Source: Arthrobacter sp. MA-N2 (lineage in GTDB: Bacteria > Actinomycetota > Actinomycetes > Actinomycetales > Micrococcaceae). From it: a stretch of DNA of 64,000 bases. The notes under the pieces were generated by a model that was not told where the DNA came from, did not search any database, and saw nothing but the letters and a program-made list of their open reading frames with translations. The stretch lies in NCBI RefSeq assembly GCF_000517125.1, contig NZ_KI912155.1, positions 311,707 through 375,706 of the forward strand. Direction: 5' to 3'. Positions 36,341 to 45,071 of this stretch are shown piece after piece (position 1 is the stretch's first letter; each line of letters starts with the position of its first letter). Both the position numbers and the translations under genes were made by a program.

Positions 36341-36997
36341 GTGGCTGAGAGTGCACGTACCAAACAGGAGGCACAGGTCAGGCAAGATCGGACCGGTTCG
36401 CCCCGCTCGGCTAGGCTGCCACGCGACGAGCGCCGGGCCCAGCTTCTCAACGCCGCCTTGGAAGTGTTTGTCGCCAACGGCTTCCACGGTGCGGCGATGG
36501 ACGAAATCGCCGAGACCGCCCATGTCAGCAAGCCGGTGTTGTATCAGCACTTCCCGTCCAAGCGGGAGCTCTACATGGCACTCCTGGACAGCCATTTGGC
36601 CATGCTGACCGAGCAGATGCTCACGGCGCTGAATTCGACCACCGACAACAAGGAACGCGTCCAAGCGGTCATGCGCGCGTACTACCGCTTCATTGCGAGC
36701 GACGACCAGGCGCACCGCCTCGTCTTTGAGTCCGACCTCATCAACGATCCGGACGTCAGTTCCCGCTTGGAGACGTTCAACCGCACGTTCGCCGACGCCG
36801 TCGCCAAGGTCATCGCCGAGGACACCAAGCTCCCCCCGCTGGAGGCCCAACTATTGGGCCGTGGGCTCGCCGGAATGGCGCAGGTCAGTGCCCGGTACTG
36901 GCTGGAAACCGATGGCGATCTGGACCTCGATGTCGCCAGCGATCTGATCTACCGTTTAGCTTGGCGCGGAATCAGTCGCTTCCCGAAAGAGTCCTAG
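36341..36997 (+). CDS. TetR/AcrR family transcriptional regulator
   Basis: This 218-residue repressor has a Lys/Arg-rich 25-residue start, a helix-turn-helix (MDEIAETAHVSKPVLYQHFP) near residues 55-75 and a ligand-binding C-terminus. The GTG at 36341 has AAGGAAAGG upstream; the frame's earlier part lies inside the moeZ promoter area. It is divergent from moeZ and followed by the DUF3107 gene, the same order as Rv3206c-Rv3208-Rv3208A (from memory). Targets are unknown; the 86-base divergent gap is the obvious site for self-regulation. Confidence 0.92.
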   Translation: MAESARTKQEAQVRQDRTGSPRSARLPRDERRAQLLNAALEVFVANGFHGAAMDEIAETAHVSKPVLYQHFPSKRELYMALLDSHLAMLTEQMLTALNSTTDNKERVQAVMRAYYRFIASDDQAHRLVFESDLINDPDVSSRLETFNRTFADAVAKVIAEDTKLPPLEAQLLGRGLAGMAQVSARYWLETDGDLDLDVASDLIYRLAWRGISRFPKES

Positions 36998-37047
36998 GCT
37001 ACAAATAGAGGACTGAGTAAATTCTTGATTGGCTGGGAGGCCCTGCT

Positions 37048-37272
37048 GTGGAAGTAAAGATCGGCATTCAGAACGTTGGCCGTGAGATCGTGCTGGAATC
37101 CGCTCTGGATGCCGAGGCTGTCGCCAAGATCGTGGGCGACGCCATCAGCAATGGCACCGACCTGCGCCTGACCGACGAAAAGGGCCGCCAAGTCATCGTT
37201 CCCGGCAACGTCGTGGGGTATGTCGAGATCGGGGCTGAAGAAGTACGCCGGGTCGGCTTCGGCGCGCTCTAA
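37048..37272 (+). CDS. DUF3107 small conserved protein
   Basis: This 74-residue acidic protein matches the actinobacterial DUF3107 family (the TB9.4-like protein next to the TetR gene in mycobacteria). It begins VEVKIGIQNVGREIVLESAL and ends EIGAEEVRRVGFGAL. The GTG start has a strong ribosome binding site (GGGAGG, seven bases away), so high expression is likely. No function is assigned to the family. Confidence 0.93.
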   Translation: MEVKIGIQNVGREIVLESALDAEAVAKIVGDAISNGTDLRLTDEKGRQVIVPGNVVGYVEIGAEEVRRVGFGAL

Positions 37273-37309
37273 TCTTTTACGTCAGAACACCCGCGAGCCA
37301 GGAGTCCGC

Positions 37310-37612
37310 ATGCTCTCACTTGTCATCGTGGCGCTAGCCACTATCGCGTCAGGCTTCATTGTCTGGGGAACTGACAAACACCGTGGCACCTACGGAATCA
37401 CTTTGCCCGCCGGTGTTTCCGTCGCGGTGGCAATGCTGAGTTGGATGGTCTTCATCCAACTTGGCTTCGGCTACCAGCCCGGAGTGACGTGGATCCCGTG
37501 GGTCCTGCCCATCATTCTGGGTACTGTGGCTGCCGCTGTTGTGTCGTTTTTCCTGGGCCGCCATCGGGCCCGGCACAACACCGCCCAGCTAACAGCGGCC
37601 CTGCGGCTCTAG
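37310..37612 (+). CDS. Small membrane protein (three hydrophobic segments)
   Basis: This 100-residue protein has three predicted membrane spans: LSLVIVALATIASGFIVWG, YGITLPAGVSVAVAMLSWMV and WVLPIILGTVAAAVVSFFLG, ending in a short Arg/His-rich tail. AGGAG lies five bases before the ATG. It follows DUF3107 by 37 bases and matches the position of Rv3209-like genes. No function is known. Confidence 0.82.
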   Translation: MLSLVIVALATIASGFIVWGTDKHRGTYGITLPAGVSVAVAMLSWMVFIQLGFGYQPGVTWIPWVLPIILGTVAAAVVSFFLGRHRARHNTAQLTAALRL

Positions 37613-37630
37613 CCGGCGCTTCGGCTTTAA

Positions 37631-38296
37631 CTACAGATTCGGCTCGTGACCTGCTTCGGTGCAGAGGCATAACCTGTTTCCTTGGGAATCCGTGACCACC
37701 ACCCAGTTGGGTGCGTGGTCACGGTCCATTAACGCGCCGGTTGCCGCCGTCTTCTGCATAGTGGGTTCCGATTCAGCCTGGCTGCGGTGCACATCCAGGT
37801 GGATACGGTTCGGATTGGGTGTTTCCGTTGCTTGGAACCACACGGCGGGCCCCCGACCGTACGGATCTTCGAGGTCTCCGGAGCGGCCTTTGCGGTAGCC
37901 AAGCGCCACCCGCCATACGTCCGAAATCTCTTCTGGATCCGTGGTGTCGATTCCGACTTCAACCGTCCGGTACAGTCCGGGTTCGGCTATTGCCCCGGCT
38001 TCGGCTGCCGCTTGGGAGGCTTCGCTTGCTGCGCGGACGTCTCGCTGGGTCACCTCGCTCCCGGCATCGTGTGAGGTGTAGCGGACGAACACCCTGTTGT
38101 AGCGCCAGTCCAGGTCCGGGTGGTGGTTCTGCCGTTCGGCGATGCGCCCGACGGCGGCGATCAGCTCCAGTGCGGCAGCCGACGTCGGGCATTTGTAGAC
38201 GGTGACCAGACCGCCCAGGCGGTACCGCCAGTCCGGCAGCTCCGCCAGAGCGCCATCGATGGCGGGCCTGGTGAGAATGTCATCCTTGCCCGCCAT
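37631..38296 (-). CDS. Fusion of pterin-4a-carbinolamine dehydratase and VOC (glyoxalase-like) domains
   Basis: Residues 1-95 form a PCD/DCoH domain with the conserved ERQNHHPDLDW and later Thr/His-containing FVRYTSHDAGSEVTQRD, so recycling of 4a-hydroxytetrahydropterin is plausible. Residues about 105-221 form a vicinal-oxygen-chelate domain (EVGIDTTDPEEISDVWRVAL, ETPNPNRIHLDVH, NWVVVTDSQGNRLCLCTE). GAAGGAG precedes the ATG. This fusion is seen in Actinobacteria; its substrate is not known. No phenylalanine hydroxylase is present in the window. Confidence 0.9.
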   Translation of the reverse strand: MAGKDDILTRPAIDGALAELPDWRYRLGGLVTVYKCPTSAAALELIAAVGRIAERQNHHPDLDWRYNRVFVRYTSHDAGSEVTQRDVRAASEASQAAAEAGAIAEPGLYRTVEVGIDTTDPEEISDVWRVALGYRKGRSGDLEDPYGRGPAVWFQATETPNPNRIHLDVHRSQAESEPTMQKTAATGALMDRDHAPNWVVVTDSQGNRLCLCTEAGHEPNL

Positions 38297-38355
38297 GGGA
38301 ACTCCTTCGTAGCCGTGGAATCGTTGGAGGATCGCCCGAGCGGCCGGTGTAGCCG

Positions 38356-39165
<810 letters not shown>

Positions 39166-39402
39166 TCAGCCTCCCTGTACTGCAGTAACTATTTCGAGTT
39201 CGTCGCCCTCTGCGAGCGCGGTGGCAGCCCATTGGCTGCGCGGCACCACTTCGGAATTGCGTGCCACGGCGACGCCGATCTTGCGTCCGTCAGCCGCCTG
39301 GCCGTTGGCATCCACCACCCTTCCGGTGATGTGGCGGACGAGAGTGGTCACGGAGGCGTCGTCGCTCAGCGTGTGGGCTGCGCCATTCAAGGTGATGTTC
39401 AT
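39166..39402 (-). CDS. thiS: Sulfur carrier protein ThiS
   Basis: This 78-residue ubiquitin-like protein begins MNITLNGAAHTLSDDASV and ends in the obligatory Gly-Gly (TAVQGG), which is adenylated and thiocarboxylated before ThiG uses it. Its ATG overlaps the thiO stop (ATGA). The window has no dedicated thiF; the nearby MoeZ is the likely activating enzyme. Confidence 0.95.
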   Translation of the reverse strand: MNITLNGAAHTLSDDASVTTLVRHITGRVVDANGQAADGRKIGVAVARNSEVVPRSQWAATALAEGDELEIVTAVQGG

Positions 39403-40730
39403 GCGTGGTCCTTCGGATGGAGGTGTGGGGTGACGGCTTGCGGGCCGCTTCTTGCGGCGCCGGCTGCTGGGAGTGGGCGGGAGAAGCGGTCCGGCCGGAA
39501 CTTATTCCAGCGCGGATCGGCGGAACCGTCCATGAGCCCGATGCAGATTTTTGCCGCTGCCGGAGTGAGGAGCACACCGTGGCGGAAAAAACCGCTGGCT
39601 ACGATGAGGCCGGGCACGGCTCCTTCATTTTCGGTACCTTGCACACGGCCCAGCAGCGGCGCGTTGTCCGGCGTGCCCGGACGGGCACGCGCAGTTGCTT
39701 CCAGGAGTTCCAGTTCAGCTACGGCCGGCACCAGCACCTGGGCGTCGCGGAGCAACTGGTACACCCCGCCCGCCGACACCGGATCGACCGACGCCCCCGA
39801 CGCCGACAGGCCGTCCTCGCGTTGCGTCGCGCCGATCACAATCGTCCCGTCATCACGCGGGACGATGTACACGGGCACTCCGCGCACCATTCCGCGGACC
39901 GTGGCGGTGACGAGGGGCCGGAGGTGTTCCGGGACGCGGAGCCTCAAGATGTCGCCATACACGGGCCGTAGCGGGAGGGATAAGCCAGGCGGCAGGCCGT
40001 TCAGCCGGGCAGCACCCAGTCCGTTGGCAACCACAGTCTCATTGGCGATCACGCGGATGCCTGAATCGAGCTCGGCCCCGGCAACTCGGCCGTCCTCCCA
40101 CAGGAGGCCCGCCGCTTTGTCGCGGAGAGCAAAGCCATCCTCGGCTCCCGAGATCCAGCTGGAGTCGCCGGGCTGGTGGTCTGCCAACGCGACAAGAATC
40201 GCCGCCGCAAATTTTCTGGGATCCACTTGGTGGTCACCGGGAATGTCGAAGGCACAGGAAATCTGCGGACTCAGGAGGGGCTCACGCTCACGGGCCTCAC
40301 GCAACGGCACAGATTCCACCACGAGGCCGTTGGCCAACTGGACGTCGCGAAGGTCGGCGAGCGCCCGCCGGTCTGCCGCGTCCGCGCCGACGGCGAGGGT
40401 CGGCGTCGTACGGTATCCCGTTCGATTCCAGGCGGTTCCGTCGGGTGATCCGGACAGCCCGCGTTCGAAGTTCGGCCACAACGCCGCCGATTCGAGCATG
40501 AGTTCCAGGAGGTCTTCCTCCTGGTAGTGCAGTTCGCTGACGGGCGCCAACATACCCGCCGCCGCGAAGGTAGCACCGCTGGCCGGTGCCGGGTCGATCA
40601 GAACCACGGAGCGGCCGGATCTGCGGGCTTCCCACGCGATGCCAAGGCCGATAACCCCGCCACCGATCACCGCCACATCCGCATGCAGATGCTCGTGCAG
40701 GGGTTCGTGTTGAATGGTTACTTCGTCCAT
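39399..40730 (-). CDS. thiO: Glycine oxidase ThiO
   Basis: ThiO oxidises glycine to dehydroglycine for thiazole synthesis. The 443-residue FAD enzyme has the nucleotide fold ADVAVIGGGVIGLGIAWEA near residue 20, SGATFAAAGMLAPVSEL, and the C-terminal LIVASGFFRHGVLLTPAAA. AAGGA lies four bases before the ATG and directly after the TPP riboswitch, so thiamine controls its translation. It starts the thiO-thiS-thiG operon. Confidence 0.95.
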   Translation of the reverse strand: MDEVTIQHEPLHEHLHADVAVIGGGVIGLGIAWEARRSGRSVVLIDPAPASGATFAAAGMLAPVSELHYQEEDLLELMLESAALWPNFERGLSGSPDGTAWNRTGYRTTPTLAVGADAADRRALADLRDVQLANGLVVESVPLREAREREPLLSPQISCAFDIPGDHQVDPRKFAAAILVALADHQPGDSSWISGAEDGFALRDKAAGLLWEDGRVAGAELDSGIRVIANETVVANGLGAARLNGLPPGLSLPLRPVYGDILRLRVPEHLRPLVTATVRGMVRGVPVYIVPRDDGTIVIGATQREDGLSASGASVDPVSAGGVYQLLRDAQVLVPAVAELELLEATARARPGTPDNAPLLGRVQGTENEGAVPGLIVASGFFRHGVLLTPAAAKICIGLMDGSADPRWNKFRPDRFSRPLPAAGAARSGPQAVTPHLHPKDHA

Positions 40731-40736
40731 GAGGTC

Positions 40737-40840
40737 CTTCCCTACGCCGGTACTAGCCGGATCAGGTCAAGCGGTCGGCGCTGAAGCCCTCTCAGCCGCG
40801 CGGCGATTGTGACTGCCGCCGCGGCTCCCGCGGTACTAAC
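40737..40840 (-). promoter_or_regulatory. TPP (THI-box) riboswitch controlling thiO-thiS-thiG
   Basis: Read on the minus strand, the region has ACCGCGGGAGCC, a GC-rich variable stem, CGGCTGAGAGGGC, GACCTGATCCGG, CTAGTACCGGCGTAGGGAAGG: the CUGAGA and ACCUGAUC...GCGUAGGGA cores of the thiamine pyrophosphate riboswitch. The terminal GGGAA overlaps the thiO Shine-Dalgarno, and the ATG follows within seven bases, so the switch should act on translation initiation. Confidence 0.93.
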
Positions 40841-40855
40841 CCAGTTTAGAGGAAC

Positions 40856-40861
40856 TACTCT
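40856..40861 (+). promoter_or_regulatory. Predicted -10 (TACTCT) before thiE
   Basis: TACTCT ends six bases before the thiE ATG, next to the 5' edge of the oppositely oriented riboswitch. The thiE transcript would be leaderless and outside riboswitch control. Confidence 0.5.
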
Positions 40862-40867
40862 GTTTCC

Positions 40868-41557
40868 ATGACCCAGCACGCGCTCCACACCACTGCCCGC
40901 CTCTACCTCTGCACCGACGCCCGCAAGCAGCAAGGCGACTTTGAGCAATTTGTCGATGCCGCATTCGAAGGCGGCGTGGATATCATCCAGCTGCGCGACA
41001 AGACCATTGAAGCGGCTGAGGAGCTGGAGCTCCTGGAGGTCCTGCACTCGGTCGCACACCGCCACGGGCGGCTCTGGGCAGTGAACGACCGCGCGGATGT
41101 GGCATCGCTCGCCGGCGCTCCCGTGTTCCATATCGGCCAGAAGGACATTCCGCTGCGCTCGGCCCGGAAGCTGCTCCACGACCCCACCGTCATCGGCCTC
41201 TCCACCCACACGCCCGAGCAGATTGACGCCGCGATCGCCGCGTCGCCGGGGCGCAGCGGCCTGGACTACTTCTGCGTCGGTCCGGTCTGGGCAACGCCCA
41301 CCAAGCCGGGGCGCTCCGCCGTCGGGCTTGATCTGGTGCGGTACGCCGCGGACGCCGTGAAAAGGGCAGACGAAGAGACAGTGGGCGGTGTTGTGCTCCC
41401 TTGGTTTGCGATCGGGGGCATCGATCTCGGCAATGTGGAAGAGGTGGTGCGGGCGGGAGCCAGCCGTATCGTGGTCGTGCGGGCCATCACGGAAGCGGAC
41501 GATCCGACGGCGGCTGCACAGGCGCTCCTGGCTGCCCTCGACGCAGCGACGGCCTAG
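40868..41557 (+). CDS. thiE: Thiamine-phosphate synthase ThiE
   Basis: ThiE joins the pyrimidine and thiazole moieties to thiamine phosphate. The 229-residue TIM barrel has [55 protein letters not shown] and [11 protein letters not shown], all expected. It is divergent from thiO across the riboswitch and has its own leaderless-type promoter. The RNase gene starts 37 bases after its stop. Confidence 0.96.
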   Translation: MTQHALHTTARLYLCTDARKQQGDFEQFVDAAFEGGVDIIQLRDKTIEAAEELELLEVLHSVAHRHGRLWAVNDRADVASLAGAPVFHIGQKDIPLRSARKLLHDPTVIGLSTHTPEQIDAAIAASPGRSGLDYFCVGPVWATPTKPGRSAVGLDLVRYAADAVKRADEETVGGVVLPWFAIGGIDLGNVEEVVRAGASRIVVVRAITEADDPTAAAQALLAALDAATA

Positions 41558-41581
41558 CGAGACTCCGGGAGATTTTGGCGC

Positions 41582-41587
41582 TACCCT
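41582..41587 (+). promoter_or_regulatory. Predicted -10 (TACCCT) before the RNB ribonuclease gene
   Basis: TACCCT ends seven bases before the GTG at 41595 and supports that start over the long open frame that begins inside thiE. Confidence 0.35.
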
Positions 41588-41594
41588 GACTTTC

Positions 41595-43082
41595 GTGTCA
41601 CATCAGCGGATAGCCCCGAATGTCAGTGAAACGTCGAACACGCTGGCGGAAGCGCTCGCTGCGCTTCGGACGGAACTCGAGCTGCCCGCAGGCTATCCCG
41701 CTGACGCGCTGCGCGACGCCGAAGCGGCAGTTTCCCGCCACGCCCTGCCGACGCAGGACCTCACGGACGTTCCGTTCATCACGATCGACCCGGCCTCATC
41801 CACGGACCTTGACCAAGCCCTCTTCATCGACCGGTCCAGCGATGGATACCGGGTGCTCTACGCCATCTCCGATGTGCCCTCCTTCGTGCCCCCAGGAGGG
41901 GCGCTCGACGCCGAGACCCGCCACCGCGGACAAACGTTCTATGCTCCGGACGGCCGCATACCGCTGCACCCGGAGATCATCAGCGAGAACGCCGGAAGCC
42001 TGCTCGCCGGCCAGACCTGCGGCGCGTTCGTGTGGGACTTCGAGCTCGACGCCGAGGCGGAATTCCACAAGGTCTCCGTGCGCCGGGCAAGCGTGCGCAG
42101 CCGTGCCAAGCTCGACTACAAGGGCGTCCAGGCGCAAATCGACGCCGGGACAGCTGATCCCGTCCTCCGGCTCCTCAAGGAAGTGGGCCTCAAGCGGGTG
42201 GAACTCGAACGCCGCCGCGGCGGGGCAAGCCTTAACATGCCGGAACAGGAAATCGTTCAACTGCCCGACGGCGGCGGCTACAGGATCGTCGCTGCCCCCT
42301 CGCTGCCGGTGGAGGACTGGAATGCCCAGATTTCCCTCATGACCGGGATGGCCGCCGCCCGGCTGATGCTCGACGGAAAAGTGGGAATCCTGCGCACCAT
42401 GCCCGCTCCGGATGAGCGCTCCCTGCGCCACTTCAAACGCCAGACCGGTGCCCTCGGCAAACCTTGGAGCGACGGGATCAGCTACGGCGAGTATCTACGG
42501 ACCCTCGATGCCAGGGACCCCCGGCAACTGGCCATCCTCCATTCCGCGGGGATGCTTTTCCGCGGCGCGGGTTACACGCCTTTCGATGGCGAGGTACCGG
42601 ACAGTGTTCTGCAGTCGGCGATCGGCGCACCGTATGCCCACACCACCGCGCCGTTGCGCCGCCTGATCGATCGCTTCGTCTTGGTCATCTGCGAAGCACT
42701 GAGTAACGGAACCGAGATTCCCGGTTGGGCGCGGGACGCCCTGCCGAGCTTGCCGGCAATCATGGCGTCGTCGGATCAGCTTGCCGGCAAGCTCGAGCGC
42801 CTGGCCTTGGACACCGTGGAGGCAGCACTCGTGATGAACCACATCGGCCAGGAGTTCGACGCCCTGGTGATCTCCGGATCGAAGCCTGCCAAGAACAACA
42901 ACGGAAATGGCAACGGCAATGGCAACGGATCCGCGCACGGGCCGTACGGCGTCGTACAAATTGCCGAGCCCGCGATAACAGCCCGCTGCGACGGCGAAAT
43001 GGAGTCCGGCACGAAAGTCCGCGTGAAACTGCTTGACGCGGACATCGCGAGCCGCCAAATCACCTTCGAACTGCTTCGGTAG
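41595..43082 (+). CDS. RNB-domain ribonuclease (RNase II/R-like)
   Basis: This 495-residue 3'-5' exoribonuclease has the RNB catalytic core DPASSTDLDQALFIDR (residues 65-80). The fourth metal aspartate of the classic DxxxxxDxDD motif is Gln here (DLDQ), a form common in actinobacterial RNB proteins. Also visible: RHRGQTFYAPDGRIPL and PLRRLIDRFVLV. No cold-shock domains are seen before the RNB core; a short S1-like tail may follow the unusual Asn-Gly repeat linker (residues about 436-448). GTG 41595 is the likely start. Confidence 0.88.
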   Translation: MSHQRIAPNVSETSNTLAEALAALRTELELPAGYPADALRDAEAAVSRHALPTQDLTDVPFITIDPASSTDLDQALFIDRSSDGYRVLYAISDVPSFVPPGGALDAETRHRGQTFYAPDGRIPLHPEIISENAGSLLAGQTCGAFVWDFELDAEAEFHKVSVRRASVRSRAKLDYKGVQAQIDAGTADPVLRLLKEVGLKRVELERRRGGASLNMPEQEIVQLPDGGGYRIVAAPSLPVEDWNAQISLMTGMAAARLMLDGKVGILRTMPAPDERSLRHFKRQTGALGKPWSDGISYGEYLRTLDARDPRQLAILHSAGMLFRGAGYTPFDGEVPDSVLQSAIGAPYAHTTAPLRRLIDRFVLVICEALSNGTEIPGWARDALPSLPAIMASSDQLAGKLERLALDTVEAALVMNHIGQEFDALVISGSKPAKNNNGNGNGNGNGSAHGPYGVVQIAEPAITARCDGEMESGTKVRVKLLDADIASRQITFELLR

Positions 43083-43368
43083 CGACGTTCGTTCGCGAAC
43101 CAAGACCGCGATCCGGGGTTTATTGCCCCCAGACGGTAGACTGTGTAAGTAGTAATGGATGCCCGGTCGTTGATTCAGATAATTTTTTGACGTCAACAAG
43201 CCCGCCCCTACGCGATCTTGAGATACACCAGCTGGTCCCCAGTGCCAGTATTTAGATAGCCCGCGATCGGCTTCCACTGGATTTGCTTGCGCCCATTCGT
43301 GCTCCGGAACGGCCCTGCCACCACCGTTGAGCACGCGGCGCAGCCCAAATGAATAAGGAAACTCCACT
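43083..43368 (+). promoter_or_regulatory. 286-base leader of the DEAD-box helicase gene
   Basis: No gene is supported. A possible promoter is TTGCCC (43123-43128) and TAAGTA (43146-43151), spaced 17 bases. From there the leader would be about 215 bases, containing AT-rich patches (CAGATAATTTTTTGACG) and short self-complementary segments such as CTGGTCCCCAG. Long leaders are typical of cold-induced DEAD-box genes, so regulation at RNA level is a reasonable guess. Confidence 0.4.
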
Positions 43369-45063
43369 GTGAGTGAATTGCACACCCATGAAGTTCTGAC
43401 AGACGGAACCGAAACGATCGAACCCGAGGAGACCATTTCCTCGGACGAAATACCCCACGAGATCGCAGAAAAGTCCTTCGCCGACTACAACGTCCGCGCC
43501 GACATCGTTGAATCGCTCGCCGACGCCGGGATCACCCATCCTTTCCCCATCCAGGCCATGACCCTCCCGGTCGCCTTGGGCGGACACGACATCATCGGCC
43601 AGGCCAAAACCGGCACTGGAAAGACGCTCGGCTTCGGCATCCCGGCCCTGCAGCGCGTCGTGGGTCCGGATGACGCCGGCTACGACAAGCTCGCTGTCCC
43701 GGGTGCTCCCCAGGCCCTTGTGATCGTACCTACCCGTGAACTTGCTGTTCAGGTGGCCAACGACCTCCAGACGGCGTCCCGGAAACGCAACGCGCGCATC
43801 GCCACCATCTACGGCGGCCGCGCTTACGAGCCGCAGATCGAAGCCCTGCAGAAGGGCGTCGAGGTTGTGGTCGGCACGCCCGGCCGTTTGATCGACCTCT
43901 ACAAGCAGAAGCACCTGACCCTGAAGAACGTCCGCATGGTGATTCTCGACGAAGCGGACGAGATGCTTGACCTCGGATTCCTTCCAGACGTCGAGACCCT
44001 GATTGCCGGCACTCCCGCCGTCCGCCAGACTCTTCTCTTCTCAGCCACCATGCCCGGCCCGGTCATTGCCATGGCCCGTCGCTACATGACGCAGCCCACG
44101 CACATCCGCGCCGCGGACCCGAATGACGAAGGCCTGACGAAGCGGGACATCCGCCAGCTGATCTACCGCGCCCACAGCATGGACAAGATCGAGGTCGTGG
44201 CCCGCATCCTGCAGGCCCGCGGCCGCGGCCGCACCATCATCTTCACCAAGACCAAGCGCACCGCTGCCAAGGTTGCCGAAGAGCTCGTGGACCGCGGCTT
44301 CGCCGCCGCCGCCATCCACGGTGACCTCGGCCAGGGCGCCCGCGAGCAGGCCCTGCGCGCGTTCCGCAACAACAAGGTTGACGTCCTGGTCGCCACTGAC
44401 GTCGCTGCCCGGGGCATCGACGTCGACGACGTTACGCACGTCATCAACTATCAGTGCGTCGAAGACGAAAAGATCTACTTGCACCGCGTCGGCCGCACCG
44501 GCCGCGCCGGCAACAAGGGCACCGCCGTGACCTTCGTCGACTGGGACGACATGCCCCGCTGGGGCCTGATCAACAAGGCGCTCGGCCTGAGCGTCCCGGA
44601 GCCGGTGGAAACCTACTCCTCCTCGCCGCACCTCTTCGAGGAGCTCGACATCCCCACCGGCACCAAGGGACGCCTGCCCCGCAACCAGCGCACCCTTGCG
44701 GGCGTCGACGCCGAGCTCCTCGAAGACCTCGGCGAGACCGGCAAGAAGAACTCCCGTTCCGGCAGCAATTCCGGGCGCGGACGCTCCGGTCGCGACGGCG
44801 GACGCGAAAGTGGAAGCCGCGGCGCCAAATCCGGCGATGCTCCCTCGCGTGAGGGCAACGGCGACGCCGGACGCAACCGCACCCGCCGCCGTCGTACGTC
44901 CGAAGGCGAAGCAGCCCCCGCTGAAGGTACTGCCGAGTCACACGCGACCCAGCCACAGTCCGGCGAGGACAAGCCTGCCCGCGCACGCCGTTCCCGCACC
45001 CGTCGCCGCAATGGCGAAGTAGTCACCGCTTCCGGCGCGTCCGCCGAGAGCACCGAGGCTTAA
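43369..45063 (+). CDS. DEAD-box RNA helicase (RhlE/DeaD group)
   Basis: This 564-residue RNA-unwinding ATPase has a 35-residue acidic start, the Q motif FPIQAMTL, Walker A AKTGTGKT (79-86), LDEADEMLDLGF, SAT and HRVGRTGRAG. Residues from about 450 form a disordered, Arg/Gly/Ser-rich tail (SGRGRSGRDGGRESG, NRTRRRRTS) for RNA binding. The GTG start has GGA upstream. It is the homologue of the Rv3211 position gene. Roles would be ribosome assembly or mRNA decay; the RNB nuclease lies just upstream and an orphan DNA methyltransferase follows by 8 bases. Confidence 0.94.
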   Translation: MSELHTHEVLTDGTETIEPEETISSDEIPHEIAEKSFADYNVRADIVESLADAGITHPFPIQAMTLPVALGGHDIIGQAKTGTGKTLGFGIPALQRVVGPDDAGYDKLAVPGAPQALVIVPTRELAVQVANDLQTASRKRNARIATIYGGRAYEPQIEALQKGVEVVVGTPGRLIDLYKQKHLTLKNVRMVILDEADEMLDLGFLPDVETLIAGTPAVRQTLLFSATMPGPVIAMARRYMTQPTHIRAADPNDEGLTKRDIRQLIYRAHSMDKIEVVARILQARGRGRTIIFTKTKRTAAKVAEELVDRGFAAAAIHGDLGQGAREQALRAFRNNKVDVLVATDVAARGIDVDDVTHVINYQCVEDEKIYLHRVGRTGRAGNKGTAVTFVDWDDMPRWGLINKALGLSVPEPVETYSSSPHLFEELDIPTGTKGRLPRNQRTLAGVDAELLEDLGETGKKNSRSGSNSGRGRSGRDGGRESGSRGAKSGDAPSREGNGDAGRNRTRRRRTSEGEAAPAEGTAESHATQPQSGEDKPARARRSRTRRRNGEVVTASGASAESTEA

Positions 45064-45071
45064 CGGCTTCA

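Noticed and set aside
37611..37626. Terminator between the small membrane protein and the pterin dehydratase fusion
   Set aside because: Only a 5-bp stem (AGCCG/CGGCT) is present; too weak to list as a feature.
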